The notes: generated from the letters alone by a model not told the origin. 64,000 bases of DNA from JARFUG01 sp050485365 (GCA_050485365.1 JBJHBH010000004.1:1-64000), one strand, 5' to 3'. Shown: positions 24,933 to 36,689, numbered from the stretch's first letter. Program-made: numbers and translations.

Positions 24933-25201
24933 GTTCATCTGCTCCGCATCAATACCTTTTGGGGACTCGCCCCCGATGCGAACCGGTCGCGACGGTTCGC
25001 GTACCGTGCCACCTGAGGCACGTCGGATCTGGTGCCCGCGATCCATCGCCCGTCTCCGGGGCGCAGTATTTTGCTGCCTCGACTCTATCACGCCGGCGGC
25101 GCGGCGAACAAGCGCGGGCGCGCCGAAGGCCCTTAAAGCGATGGACGCGATCGGCCGCGCTGTGCTACATTCGCCCCCTGCGTGCGCAGCGAGGAATTGC
25201 C
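24933..25201. other. Divergent rarA-nadK intergenic region with hairpins
   Basis: 269 bp without a gene. Two small palindromes are visible: GCGAACCG/CGGTTCGC around 24978-25000 and GTGCC/GGCAC near 25005-25020. The region must hold the promoters of rarA and nadK; none is clear enough to place. A TACATT near 25168 could be the nadK -10. Confidence 0.5.
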
Positions 25202-26056
25202 ATGAGACGATTCGGCATCTACGCCAAACGAAATCACCCCGGCGCCGTCGAGCTGGCCCGCGAGGTCACCGCCTGGCTTCAGCAGCGCGGATTCGAAGTC
25301 CTGCACGATCAGCCCCTGGCCGAGGAGATGGGCGATGTGCCGGGGTACTCCGGCGCGTCGATCCCCGCCATGGTCCATCTGATCATCGTTCTGGGGGGGG
25401 ACGGAACGCTCATCTCGGTGGCGCGGCAGGTCGGCGATCTGCGCACCCCCATCCTCGGCGTCAACCTCGGCAGCCTCGGCTTTCTCACCGAGATCACCCT
25501 CGGCGAGCTCTTCCCCGTCCTCGAGCGGGTGGTCAAGGGCGATTTCAGAGTCTCCAGCCGCATGATGCTCGACGCCGTGGTCCATCGAAAGGGCAAAGAG
25601 ATCAGCCGCTACCGCGTCCTCAACGACGTGGTGATCAACAAGGGGGCGCTGGCGCGCATCATCGACATGGAGGCGTGGGTCGATCAGGCGTATCTCACCA
25701 CCTTCAAGGCAGACGGCCTGATCATCGCCTCGCCCACCGGATCCACCGCCTACAATCTCGCCGCCGGCGGGCCGATCATCTACCCGGGGCTGCACTGTCT
25801 GGTGATCTCCCCCATCTGTCCCCACACCCTCACCAACCGCCCCATCATCGTCTCGGACGAATCGCTCATCCGCATCGAAGTCAAATTCCAGGACGAGGAC
25901 GTCGTCTTCACCGCCGACGGGCAGGTGGGGATGCCCCTGATGGGGGGGGACGTGGTGGAGGTGCGCCGCTCGCGCAGCAGCACCCAGCTGATCAAAAGCC
26001 CCGACCGCGATTATTTCGAAGTCCTTCGCGCCAAGCTGCGATGGGGGGAGAGGTGA
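25202..26056 (+). CDS. nadK: NAD kinase
   Basis: 284 residues. Glycine-rich GGDGTLISVAR motif, GVNLGSLGFLTEI, LNDVVINKG, the conserved FKADGLIIASPTGSTAYNLAAGGPII block and the late GQVGMPL segment. It phosphorylates NAD to NADP. ATG 25202, with GAGG upstream. It is followed by a heptad repeat and recN in the same direction. Confidence 0.96.
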   Translation: MRRFGIYAKRNHPGAVELAREVTAWLQQRGFEVLHDQPLAEEMGDVPGYSGASIPAMVHLIIVLGGDGTLISVARQVGDLRTPILGVNLGSLGFLTEITLGELFPVLERVVKGDFRVSSRMMLDAVVHRKGKEISRYRVLNDVVINKGALARIIDMEAWVDQAYLTTFKADGLIIASPTGSTAYNLAAGGPIIYPGLHCLVISPICPHTLTNRPIIVSDESLIRIEVKFQDEDVVFTADGQVGMPLMGGDVVEVRRSRSSTQLIKSPDRDYFEVLRAKLRWGER

Positions 26057-26060
26057 AGGG

Positions 26061-26095
26061 CAATTTTGAATTGTGAATTTTGAATTTTGAATTAG
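26061..26095 (+). repeat. Short AT-rich heptad repeat between nadK and recN
   Basis: Five 7-nt units of the form GAATTTT (caatttt, gaattgt, gaatttt, gaatttt, gaattag), strongly AT-rich against the GC-rich surroundings. Period matches the repeats at 21918-22072 and 33459-33534 although the unit differs. Confidence 0.8.
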
Positions 26096-26130
26096 ACCCC
26101 GGCTCCCCGTTACTGGATAACCGCTTCTCT

Positions 26131-27789
26131 ATGCTGACCGATCTCATCATCCGCAACTTCGCCACCATCGACAGGCTGCAGGTTCGCTTCGGCCCCGGCT
26201 TCAACGTTCTGACCGGGGAGACGGGGGCGGGAAAGTCGATCCTTCTCGACGCCCTGGGGCTTCTGCTCGGCGATCGGGCCAAGCCCGATCTGATCCGCAC
26301 CGGGGCCGAGGAGGCGACGGTCGAGGCGCTCTTCGACATCGCGCAGCGCGACGACCTGCGCGAGGCGCTGTGCGAAGCGGGGTTCGAGGAGGGCGACGAG
26401 CTGGTGGTGCGCCGGATCGTGTCGCGCTCGGGGAAAAACCGCATCTTCATCAACGGCTCCATGGCCCGGCTCGGACAGTTGCAACCCATCGTCTCGCGAC
26501 TGACCGCCATCTACGGCCAGCACGAGCACCAGAGTCTGCAGCGCACCGACACCCACCTGTCGCTCCTCGATCGTTTCGCCGGGGTCGACCGGGAGTTGGA
26601 GGACTATCGCCGTCTCTACCGCGAAGCCGCCGAGCTCTCGGCCTCCCTTCGTTCCCTGCATGAGGACGAAAAGGAGCGTCGGCAGCGCCTCGATTTTCTC
26701 TCGTTTCAAAGCCGCGAGATCGAGGCCGCCCGTCTCGTCGCCGGAGAGGACGAGGAACTGGCCGCCGAGCGCAAGCTTCTGCAGAACGCCGAATCACTGG
26801 CCGCCGCCACCGCCGGGGGGTTCGACAGGCTCTACGGCGATGAGGGGGCCGTGTGCGAAACCCTGGAGCAGGTCGCCTCGTCCCTGGAGGAGATGGCCGG
26901 CGTCGATCCGCGACTCGCCCCCTTCGCCGAGACGGTTCGCTCCAGCCTCTACGGCCTCGAAGACGTGGCGAGCGAGCTTCGCGACTATGCGGGCCGTCTC
27001 GCCTTCGATCCGCAGCGCCAGGATCAGGTGGAGGCGCGTCTGGCGCAGATCGGCGCCGTCAAGCGCAAGTACGCCCCCACCGTCGCCGAGATCGTCGCCT
27101 ACAAGAAGCGGATCGACGAGGAGATCGATTCGCTGACCCATATCGACTCGAGCCGCGAAGAGCTTCACAAACGCCTCGCCGCCGTCACGCAGCGCCTGCA
27201 GCACAGCGGCGCCGCCCTCTCGGCCCGGCGCGTCGAGGCGGCGCAGTCCCTTCGCGAGGCGCTCGAGAGGGAGCTTTCGGGTCTGGCGCTGGAGAAGGCG
27301 CGCTTCGAAATGCGCCTCGTCACCCTCCCCGAACCCGGCCCCATGGGGCTGGAGCGCGGCGAATTCTACCTGTCGCCCAACCCCGGCGAGGAGCTCAAGC
27401 CCCTGGCGGCCATCGCCTCGGGGGGCGAGCTCTCGCGCATCATGCTCGCCTTGCGGCGCGTCGCGCCGGACGCCGAAGGGATCTCGACCCTCGTCTTCGA
27501 CGAGGTCGATGTCGGAATCAGCGGCGCCGCCGCCACCGCCGTCGGCGAGAAGCTGCGGGGAGTCGCCCGCGCGGCGCAGGTCCTGTGCGTCACGCACCTG
27601 CCGCAGGTTGCCGCCTGCGGCGACCGCCACTATCGCGTCGAGAAGCGCGAGGAGCAGGGGCGAACCTTCACCGAGGTGCACCTGCTCGGCGACGAGGAGC
27701 GCGTCAAAGAGATGGCCCGCCTTCTGGGCGGCGCCAGGGTGACCGAACGCACCTTGGAGCACGCTCGGGAGATGCTGGCGGCCGGTTAG
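26131..27789 (+). CDS. recN: DNA repair protein RecN
   Basis: 552 residues, SMC-like. Walker A GETGAGKS near the N-terminus, YGQHEHQSL, a central coiled coil, the ABC signature ASGGELSRIMLALR, Walker B TLVFDEVDVGISGAAATAV and CVTHLPQVAACGDRHY at the end. It acts in double-strand-break repair. ATG 26131 fits the universal start MLTDLIIRNFATID. Confidence 0.97.
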   Translation: MLTDLIIRNFATIDRLQVRFGPGFNVLTGETGAGKSILLDALGLLLGDRAKPDLIRTGAEEATVEALFDIAQRDDLREALCEAGFEEGDELVVRRIVSRSGKNRIFINGSMARLGQLQPIVSRLTAIYGQHEHQSLQRTDTHLSLLDRFAGVDRELEDYRRLYREAAELSASLRSLHEDEKERRQRLDFLSFQSREIEAARLVAGEDEELAAERKLLQNAESLAAATAGGFDRLYGDEGAVCETLEQVASSLEEMAGVDPRLAPFAETVRSSLYGLEDVASELRDYAGRLAFDPQRQDQVEARLAQIGAVKRKYAPTVAEIVAYKKRIDEEIDSLTHIDSSREELHKRLAAVTQRLQHSGAALSARRVEAAQSLREALERELSGLALEKARFEMRLVTLPEPGPMGLERGEFYLSPNPGEELKPLAAIASGGELSRIMLALRRVAPDAEGISTLVFDEVDVGISGAAATAVGEKLRGVARAAQVLCVTHLPQVAACGDRHYRVEKREEQGRTFTEVHLLGDEERVKEMARLLGGARVTERTLEHAREMLAAG

Positions 27790-27868
27790 GCCGTCGGGCC
27801 GCTGTGGCGCTGGATTGCTGTTGTCGCTGAATCCCTTGTCCCCTTTACCTGATTTTTTCGGAGCTCAC

Positions 27869-28318
27869 ATGATCCGCAAGGCGCGTATCCCCGATGCCAA
27901 GGCCATCCAGAAACTGCTCGTCGATTATGCCCGCGAGGGGTTGATGCTTCCGCGCTCCCTCTCCGAGATCTACGAGGGGATCCGGGATTTCTACGTCTAC
28001 GAGCAGGACGGGCGCATCCTCGGGACGGTCTGTCTGCACATCTGTTGGGAGGACCTGGCCGAGGTCCGCTCATTGGCCGTCGCGAGCGATCAGGGGGGGC
28101 GGGGGATCGGCCGCGCCCTGGTGCAGGCCTGCCTCGACGAGGCACGCGAGGTGGGGCTCAAGCGCGTCTTCGCGCTGACCTATCAGCAGGTGTTCTTCGA
28201 GCGCCTCGGCTTCGGGCTGATCGAGAAATCCGAGCTTCCCCACAAGATCTGGGGCGACTGCCTCAAGTGCGCGAAATTTCCTGATTGCGACGAAATTTCC
28301 ATGGCTGTCGACTTGTAA
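27869..28318 (+). CDS. GNAT acetyltransferase, ArgA-like (possible short N-acetylglutamate synthase)
   Basis: 149 residues of the GNAT fold. MIRKARIPDAKAIQKLLVDYA and LAVASDQGGRGIGRALVQACLDEAREVGL (acetyl-CoA-binding Q/RxxGxG/A) are followed by FALTYQQVFFERLGFGLIEKSELPHKIWGDCLKCAKFPDCDE, which resembles the acetyltransferase domain of ArgA and its single-domain relatives. N-acetylglutamate synthesis for arginine is likely, and argJ is nearby at 32257. GGAG precedes ATG 27869. Confidence 0.8.
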   Translation: MIRKARIPDAKAIQKLLVDYAREGLMLPRSLSEIYEGIRDFYVYEQDGRILGTVCLHICWEDLAEVRSLAVASDQGGRGIGRALVQACLDEAREVGLKRVFALTYQQVFFERLGFGLIEKSELPHKIWGDCLKCAKFPDCDEISMAVDL

Positions 28319-28382
28319 TCGGCATCTTCTTTGCTACCCTGCACCCGGGAGTCCGCGTCGGGAAAGGCCGGGGGAAAAGGTC

Positions 28383-28412
28383 TTGACACCCCGAACCGGG
28401 TCGCCCGATAAT
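28383..28412 (+). promoter_or_regulatory. Promoter of the LytM peptidase gene
   Basis: TTGACA (28383-28388) and GATAAT (28407-28412) with 18-bp spacing, 60 nt before the start codon. Confidence 0.7.
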
Positions 28413-28472
28413 GCGTTCCGGCTTTCATTCAATTGATTTTTGCTGTCTGAGCCCTTTGCAGGAGGGTCTGTT

Positions 28473-29339
28473 TTGTCGCCCAGGAGATTCACCGTACTGA
28501 TCATACCGGAGGGGTCCCACCGGGTCCGGAGGCTGAATTTCAAGCGTTCGGCCCTCTATGTGGCGGCCTCTTTTCTGGCGCTGTTTACCCTCGGCGTCTC
28601 CCTTCTCACCATCGACTATTTCCGCAACGACCTCGATCGCGCCGAGCTCAACCGCCTAAAAACCCAGAACCGCATTCAGCAAAAAGAGCTGCGCCGTCTC
28701 ACCGCGGCCGTCGACGACATGCGCCAGGAGATGGTCGTGCTGGCGCAAAACGACGCCAAGGTCCGTGTTCTGGCGCAGCTCTCCAAGCCCAAGTCCGACG
28801 CCCTGACCGGCATGGGGGGACCGGCGGAGAAAGGGACCGAAGGCTTTTCAAGTCTGCAGCGCGAGATCGACGAGCTGCGCCAGGCCATCGATCTGCGCCG
28901 CGAAAGCCAGGAGGAGCTTCAGGGCTTTCTCAACGATCAGAAGTCCCTTCTGGCAGCCCGGCCCAAGGGGTGGCCGGTGCGCGGGTGGATCACCTCGAAC
29001 TTCGGGATGCGCCGCTCCCCCTTCACCGGCCAGCGCGTCATGCACGAAGGTCTCGATATCGCCGCGAGCACCGGAACGCCGATTCACGCCGCCGCCGACG
29101 GTATCGTCATTCAGGCCGAGACGGCTCCCGGATACGGAAAGCTCGTCGTCATCGATCACGGCTACGGATACAAGACCTACTACGCCCACGCGTCGCGCAT
29201 CTTCGTGAAGGTCGGCCAGCGGGTGAAGCGCGGCGAGCGCATCGCGTCGGTGGGGAGCACCGGCATCTCCACCGGTCCCCATCTGCACTACGAGGTGCGT
29301 CTCAACGGCGTTCCGGTGAACCCCCGAAAGTATCTCTGA
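28473..29339 (+). CDS. M23 (LytM-type) murein peptidase, membrane-anchored
   Basis: 288 residues. An N-terminal membrane segment (about 26-44), a coiled coil (60-155) and a C-terminal M23 domain with zinc ligands in MHEGLDIAAS (HxxxD) and GPHLHYEV (HxH). It cleaves peptidoglycan crosslinks or activates amidases, as NlpD/EnvC or MepM do. The start is TTG 28473: it has AGGAGGG six bases upstream, much better than anything earlier. A terminator follows. Confidence 0.92.
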   Translation: MSPRRFTVLIIPEGSHRVRRLNFKRSALYVAASFLALFTLGVSLLTIDYFRNDLDRAELNRLKTQNRIQQKELRRLTAAVDDMRQEMVVLAQNDAKVRVLAQLSKPKSDALTGMGGPAEKGTEGFSSLQREIDELRQAIDLRRESQEELQGFLNDQKSLLAARPKGWPVRGWITSNFGMRRSPFTGQRVMHEGLDIAASTGTPIHAAADGIVIQAETAPGYGKLVVIDHGYGYKTYYAHASRIFVKVGQRVKRGERIASVGSTGISTGPHLHYEVRLNGVPVNPRKYL

Positions 29340-29365
29340 TCCGATTCGTCTCGCGCCCCATCGTC

Positions 29366-29389
29366 GCCCCGGCACCCCCGGGGCTTTTT
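29366..29389 (+). terminator. Terminator after the LytM peptidase
   Basis: Seven-pair GC stem 29366-29372 with 29378-29384, 5-nt loop, TTTTT at 29385-29389. Confidence 0.8.
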
Positions 29390-29536
29390 CGTGTGCGCCC
29401 GCCTTTTTCGCCCGCGCGGACGGACGGTTGCCGGGCTTTGGTCTTGTCGGGGCGCATCGATTGTGATATCTTTTTTAATTTGTTGCGCCCTCGGGTGAAA
29501 ACCAAGAAACCATAAGAGATTTGTGGAGTTTCCGTA

Positions 29537-32227
<2,691 letters not shown>

Positions 32228-32256
32228 TGTCGGCGCACTAGAAGGGGAGCCGTGCC

Positions 32257-33456
32257 ATGAAAGAGGACATGATCAAGGGAGTCAAGGGGTTCAAGTTCGC
32301 CGCCCGCCCGGCGGGGATCAAGAAGTCCGGCAAGCCGGATTTGGCCTTGATCTATTCGGAGGTGCCCGCGCGCTGCGCGGGGGTCTTCACGGCCAACAAG
32401 GTGGCGGCGGCGCCGGTGGTGGTGACCTCGGCGCGTGTGCAGGCCGGTTCGTGCCAGGCGGTGGTGGTGAACAGCGGCAACGCCAACGCCTGCACCGGCG
32501 AGCAGGGGATGCGCGACGCCCTTCAGTGCGGCGCTCTGGTCGCCCGCGCCCTGGGGATCTCCGAAGATCTCGTGGCGGTCTCCTCGACCGGCGTCATCGG
32601 GCACACCCTGCCGATGGAGAAGTTCGAGCGTCACATTCCTCAGTTGGCCGCCGCCCTCGATGCCGAGGAGGCCGATGCGGTGGCGCAGGCGATCATGACG
32701 ACCGACGCTTTCGCCAAGATGGCCTGGGCGCGCGAAGAGGCCGACGGCGCCGAGTATACGCTGCTCGGCATCGCCAAGGGGGCGGGGATGATCCACCCCA
32801 ACATGGCGACGATGCTCGCCTTCGTCCTGACCGATGCGGCGGTGGAGCCGCAGTTCCTGAACAGCGCCCTGCGCTCGGCGACCGACGCCTCCTTCAACGC
32901 CATCACCGTCGACGGCGACACCTCCACCAACGACATGGTCCTCGTCCTCGCCAACGGTCTGGCGCAAAATGCCGAAATTCAGGGCGAGACGCCCGCTGGG
33001 GAGGCCTTCTGCGCCGCCCTCAAGCGGGTCATGCTCGATCTGGCCAAGATGATCGTGCGCGACGGCGAGGGGGCGACCAAGCTCGTCGAGATCCGGGTGC
33101 GCGGCGCCGCCCGCGAAGCCGACGCGCGCCTGGCAGCCCGCTCGGTGGCGACCTCCAGCCTCGTCAAGACCGCCTTCTTCGGCGAGGACGCCAACTGGGG
33201 GCGCATCATCGCCGCCGTCGGCTATTCGGGGGCCGAGGTCGATCCCGACCGCGTCGGCATCCTCTTCGAGGATATTCCGGTGGTGCGCGACGGGATCGGT
33301 ACGGGGAAAGAGCTGGAGGAGCGGGCGAGCGAGGTGCTGAAGCGCGATGAGTTCACCGTCACCGTCGATCTGCATCTCGGCGACGGCGAGGCGTCGTACT
33401 ACACCTCGGACCTGACCTACGACTACGTCAAGATCAACGCGGCCTACCGCACCTGA
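32257..33456 (+). CDS. argJ: Glutamate N-acetyltransferase / ornithine acetyltransferase
   Basis: 399 residues, ArgJ/OAT family. The precursor cleaves itself before the Thr in GAGMIHPNMATMLAF (about residue 188), and this Thr becomes the nucleophile of the beta subunit. Other landmarks: VVVNSGNANACTGEQG, STGVIGHTLPM, DGDTSTNDMV and GEDANWGRIIAAVGYSG. It recycles acetyl groups in arginine synthesis; whether it also makes acetylglutamate from acetyl-CoA cannot be read from sequence. GGGGAG precedes ATG 32257. Confidence 0.97.
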   Translation: MKEDMIKGVKGFKFAARPAGIKKSGKPDLALIYSEVPARCAGVFTANKVAAAPVVVTSARVQAGSCQAVVVNSGNANACTGEQGMRDALQCGALVARALGISEDLVAVSSTGVIGHTLPMEKFERHIPQLAAALDAEEADAVAQAIMTTDAFAKMAWAREEADGAEYTLLGIAKGAGMIHPNMATMLAFVLTDAAVEPQFLNSALRSATDASFNAITVDGDTSTNDMVLVLANGLAQNAEIQGETPAGEAFCAALKRVMLDLAKMIVRDGEGATKLVEIRVRGAAREADARLAARSVATSSLVKTAFFGEDANWGRIIAAVGYSGAEVDPDRVGILFEDIPVVRDGIGTGKELEERASEVLKRDEFTVTVDLHLGDGEASYYTSDLTYDYVKINAAYRT

Positions 33457-33458
33457 AA

Positions 33459-33534
33459 GGCAAGGGTGAAGGATAAGGGGTGAAGGATGATGTCGGAATC
33501 CTTCACCCCTTATCCTTCACCCTTCATCCTTGCC
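33459..33534. repeat. Inverted heptad repeat between argJ and deoC
   Basis: The left arm (from GGCAAGG at 33459 to about 33488) pairs with the right arm (33499-33534) except for one extra 7-mer in the right arm. Units are GTGAAGG, ATAAGGG and ATGAAGG, again 7 nt long. The gap is filled entirely by this structure, and deoC starts right after it. Confidence 0.85.
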
Positions 33535-34200
33535 ATGACCTCTCCTGCCCCCTTCATCGACCATACGCTGCTGCGCCCCGAGACGACGGGGGCGCAGATC
33601 GACGAGCTGTGCGAAGAGGCGGTGGAGCACGGCTTCGCCGCCGTGTGCGTCCCGCCTGTCTTCGTCGGCCGCGCGGCGAGCCGGCTCTACGGCTCGGGCG
33701 TCGCGGCGGCGACGGTGGTCGGCTTTCCCTTGGGGTACGCCCTTTCCCAGGTCAAGGCCTACGAGGCGGCCCGTGCACTCGACGACGGTGCGACCGAGAT
33801 CGATATGGTCATTCACCTCGGAGCTGCGCTCGAAGGTCGACTCGACCGGGTGGAGGGGGAGATCCGCGAGGTGGTGCGCGCCTGCGAGGGGGCTGTGGTG
33901 AAGGTCATTCTCGAATGCAGCGCCCTGGACGACCGCCTCAAGGAGGCCATCGCCCTGCGCGCCGTCGAGGCCGGCGCCGCCTTCCTCAAGACCTCCACCG
34001 GCTTCGGCGCGGGGGGGGCGACCGTTGACGATGTTCGCCTTCTGGCCCGCGCCGCGGCGGGGCGCGCCGGCGTCAAGGCCTCCGGCGGCATCCGTGATCT
34101 GACCTTTGTGCGCGAGCTCGTGGCGGCGGGGGCGACCCGCATCGGCACCAGCGCCGGGGTGCGCCTTGTCGAGCAGTGGCGCCTGGAGGCGGGGAAATGA
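33535..34200 (+). CDS. deoC: Deoxyribose-phosphate aldolase
   Basis: 221 residues, DeoC family TIM barrel. FIDHTLLRPETT, VGFPLG, ATEIDMVIHLGAALEG, VKVILECSAL and the Schiff-base lysine in FLKTSTGFGAGGAT, then KASGGIRD and IGTSAGV. It cleaves deoxyribose-5-phosphate to acetaldehyde and glyceraldehyde-3-phosphate. The ATG at 33535 sits at the end of a long inverted repeat with no Shine-Dalgarno site. Overlaps deoB by 4 nt. Confidence 0.96.
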   Translation: MTSPAPFIDHTLLRPETTGAQIDELCEEAVEHGFAAVCVPPVFVGRAASRLYGSGVAAATVVGFPLGYALSQVKAYEAARALDDGATEIDMVIHLGAALEGRLDRVEGEIREVVRACEGAVVKVILECSALDDRLKEAIALRAVEAGAAFLKTSTGFGAGGATVDDVRLLARAAAGRAGVKASGGIRDLTFVRELVAAGATRIGTSAGVRLVEQWRLEAGK

Positions 34201-35378
34201 GAGGGGGGAGGGTCGTCCTGATCGTTCTGGACGGGGTGGGGATCGGCGCGCTTCCCGACGCGGATCTCTACGGTGACGCCGGGGCCAACACCCTCGGGCA
34301 CGTCGCGCGGGCGTGCGGCGGGCTGCACCTGCCGCATCTTCAGGGCCTTGGCCTGGGCAATCTGCTCGATCTGCCCGGCGTCCCTCCCGTGGCGGCGCCG
34401 AAAGGGGGCTTCGGGCGTCTTCGTGAGCGTTCGGTCGGCAAGGACACCACCACGGGGCACTGGGAGCTCGCCGGGATGATCCAGCAGAGCCCCTTCGCCG
34501 TCTTTCCCGACGGTTTCCCCCCCGAGATCATTGCCGCCTTTACCGAGGCGACGGGCCTGGAGCCCCTCGGCAATATCGCCGCCAGCGGGACCGAGATCCT
34601 GAAGGAGCTCGGCGAGGCGCACCTGCGCACCGGGCGCCCCATCGTCTACACGAGCTCCGATTCGGTCTTCCAGGTCGCAGCCCATGAAGAGATCGTCCCC
34701 GTCGAGCGTCTCTACGAGATCTGCCGCACGGCCAGGCGCCTGCTCGACCGCTGGAACGTCGGGCGGGTCATCGCGCGCCCCTTCGTCGGCAGGTGCGCGG
34801 CGGAGTTCAGGCGCACCTCGCGCCGCCACGACTTCTCCATCCCTCCCACCGCGCCGACGGTGCTCGACGCCCTGACGCAGGCGGGGGTGGGCGTGTGCGG
34901 CATCGGCAAAATCCGCGACATCTTCGCCGGGCGGGGGATCGACCGCGCCGTCTCCACAAAGGACAACGCCGAGGGGATGCACAGAACCCTGGAAGCGCTC
35001 GCCTGCGGCGCCGAGAGATTCATCTTCACCAATCTCGTCGACTTCGACATGCTCTATGGACACCGCCTCGACGTCGAGGGGTTCGCAACGGCTCTGGAAG
35101 TCTTCGACGCCTGGCTCCCTACTCTGTTCGCCGCGCTGGATCCCGCCGATCTGCTGCTGATCACCGCGGACCACGGCTGCGACCCCACCACGCCGGGCAC
35201 CGACCACACCCGCGAATATGTTCCGCTGCTGGTGTGGCGCCCTGGTCTGAACCGGGGGGTCGATTTGGGGGAGCGGGAGAGCTTTGCCGACGTCGCGGCG
35301 ACGGTGGCCGATTTTTTCGGGGTCCGGTTTGCGACGGGACAGAGCGTGCTGCCGCGGATGCGGCAAGGGGGCGGGTAG
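34197..35378 (+). CDS. deoB: Phosphopentomutase
   Basis: 393 residues, alkaline-phosphatase-superfamily mutase. VVLIVLDGVGIGALPDA (metal Asp), GKDTTTGHWELAG with the phosphorylated Thr, DFDMLYGHR, and LLITADHGCDPTTPGTDHTREYVP. It converts deoxyribose-1-phosphate to the 5-phosphate, the substrate of DeoC. Starts inside the deoC stop (ATGA). Its stop codon abuts the stop of the convergent PilZ gene with no gap. Confidence 0.96.
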   Translation: MRGGRVVLIVLDGVGIGALPDADLYGDAGANTLGHVARACGGLHLPHLQGLGLGNLLDLPGVPPVAAPKGGFGRLRERSVGKDTTTGHWELAGMIQQSPFAVFPDGFPPEIIAAFTEATGLEPLGNIAASGTEILKELGEAHLRTGRPIVYTSSDSVFQVAAHEEIVPVERLYEICRTARRLLDRWNVGRVIARPFVGRCAAEFRRTSRRHDFSIPPTAPTVLDALTQAGVGVCGIGKIRDIFAGRGIDRAVSTKDNAEGMHRTLEALACGAERFIFTNLVDFDMLYGHRLDVEGFATALEVFDAWLPTLFAALDPADLLLITADHGCDPTTPGTDHTREYVPLLVWRPGLNRGVDLGERESFADVAATVADFFGVRFATGQSVLPRMRQGGG

Positions 35379-36131
35379 TCAGAGAAGCTGCAGAGTCATG
35401 CGGCTTTGGAGCTGATCGGGGGAGAGGTGCCCGAGGCGCCGACCCTTCTCCTTGACCTCGTTGAGGAAGCGTTTTTCGACGAACGCCTCCAGCGCCCGCC
35501 GGTCTTCGTCGCAAAGGTCGACGAAGGCGATGCCGACCCCCTGGAGATAGCCGTTGTGCTGCTCGGGGTGGACGCGGTACAGCACCCGACCTTCGATTTC
35601 GAGCTCCTTCCCCATTCCGATCAGGGGGATGAGGACCTTGAGGCGGTCTTCCTTTTCGAGCCGGACGCCGGTCTTGATGAAGAGGCCGTGAGTGCTCAGG
35701 CTCAACACCTCGCTCAGCAAGGTGGTCTCGCCCCGGCAGAGCATGCCGGGAATCTGCACCGAGAGGCGCAGGTTTTTGCGGGGGTGCTTCTCAAGATGCG
35801 TCTGCAGCATCGCGAAGAGGGCGAAGATGTCGAGGGGGGCGCTCAGAAGCTCGTGGGGGAGGTCGATGGCCGCCGTCTCGTGCGGATCGGCCAGAACGAT
35901 CAGGTGCGCGCCATGGGCCTGCAGGTGGCGGCCGATCTCCTGCCGAAGGGTCGACTCGGCGTTCAGCAACGGCGCCCCGGCGATCAGAAGGTCGGGGGGG
36001 CTTCCCCTGAGAAACGAAACGACCTCGTCCGGGCGCGAAGAGACCAGGACGCGGTATCCCCAGTGACGCAGAAGGGTTTCGAGGGTCGTGAGAAGGTTTT
36101 CGCGGCTGTCGCAGATCAGCAGACGTTTCAT
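35379..36131 (-). CDS. PilZ-domain protein with degenerate receiver domain
   Basis: 250 residues. Residues 1-115 follow a response-regulator fold (MKRLLICDSRENLLTTLETLLRHWGYRVL), but the phosphoacceptor position reads LLIAGAPLL without Asp, so it cannot be phosphorylated normally. Residues about 115-225 form a PilZ domain with the c-di-GMP motif RKNLRLSV (RxxxR) and a modified second motif SLSTHG (usually D/NxSxxG). It is probably a c-di-GMP effector; the Asp/Asn to Leu change in the second motif weakens that. Monocistronic and convergent on deoB. Confidence 0.82.
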   Translation of the reverse strand: MKRLLICDSRENLLTTLETLLRHWGYRVLVSSRPDEVVSFLRGSPPDLLIAGAPLLNAESTLRQEIGRHLQAHGAHLIVLADPHETAAIDLPHELLSAPLDIFALFAMLQTHLEKHPRKNLRLSVQIPGMLCRGETTLLSEVLSLSTHGLFIKTGVRLEKEDRLKVLIPLIGMGKELEIEGRVLYRVHPEQHNGYLQGVGIAFVDLCDEDRRALEAFVEKRFLNEVKEKGRRLGHLSPDQLQSRMTLQLL

Positions 36132-36237
36132 CGGTCGACTTCTTTCGTTCGGCGGCCCATGTTAGGGGTTTCGCCGGGCGCGGTCAAGTGGAAAGAAGTA
36201 CCGAAGTGGCGCGGTTTTTTCATCCCAAGGAGGCATC

Positions 36238-36618
36238 ATGAGAAAGATTCTTTTGTTCACTCTCGCCCTGCTCGCACTCTCCGTCCCCGCTGCGGCGCAG
36301 ATGCGCGTCGCCGACGCGGTGGTCACCACCGCCGTCGTCGAGCGAACGCCGGTCGATTCGGTCAGCTCCTACCCGGCAAGCGCCGAGCGCCTCTATTGCT
36401 TCTCCCGCATCGTCGGCGCCGAGGGGGAAACCGCGGTCACGCATGTGTGGTATCGCGGCGAGCAGGAGATGGCGCGGATCGTTCTGCCGGTGCGTTCTCC
36501 GGACTGGCGGACCTGGTCGAGCAAATCGCTTCACCCCGACTGGAAAGGGGAGTGGCGGGTGGAGATCCTCGATGCGCAGGGGAATCTCCTGTCCGAGGTG
36601 CGCTTCACCCTCTTCTGA
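36238..36618 (+). CDS. Secreted DUF2914-domain protein
   Basis: 126 residues: signal peptide ending AAA-Q (about 1-21) and a DUF2914 domain, recognisable from VVTTAVVERTPVDSVSSYPAS, LYCFSRIVGA, HVWYRGEQEMARI and DWKGEWRVEILDAQGNLLSEVRF. DUF2914 proteins are common in deltaproteobacteria, periplasmic, of unknown function. AAGGAGG precedes ATG 36238; a terminator follows. Confidence 0.85.
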   Translation: MRKILLFTLALLALSVPAAAQMRVADAVVTTAVVERTPVDSVSSYPASAERLYCFSRIVGAEGETAVTHVWYRGEQEMARIVLPVRSPDWRTWSSKSLHPDWKGEWRVEILDAQGNLLSEVRFTLF

Positions 36619-36653
36619 AAGGGGAGGAGGGAGATCCGCGGCGAACGAAAAAA

Positions 36654-36689
36654 GGGAGAAGCGTCCATCGGGCGCTTCTCCCTTTTTTT
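36654..36689 (+). terminator. Terminator after the DUF2914 gene
   Basis: Perfect 10-pair stem (36654-36663 with 36673-36682, GGGAGAAGCG arms), 9-nt loop, seven T. Confidence 0.9.

Noticed and set aside
24960..25060. tRNA-like TTCG-containing hairpin upstream of rarA (minus strand)
   Set aside because: The T-stem and acceptor pairs do not form and no anticodon arm can be drawn. It is probably just a palindrome in the leader.
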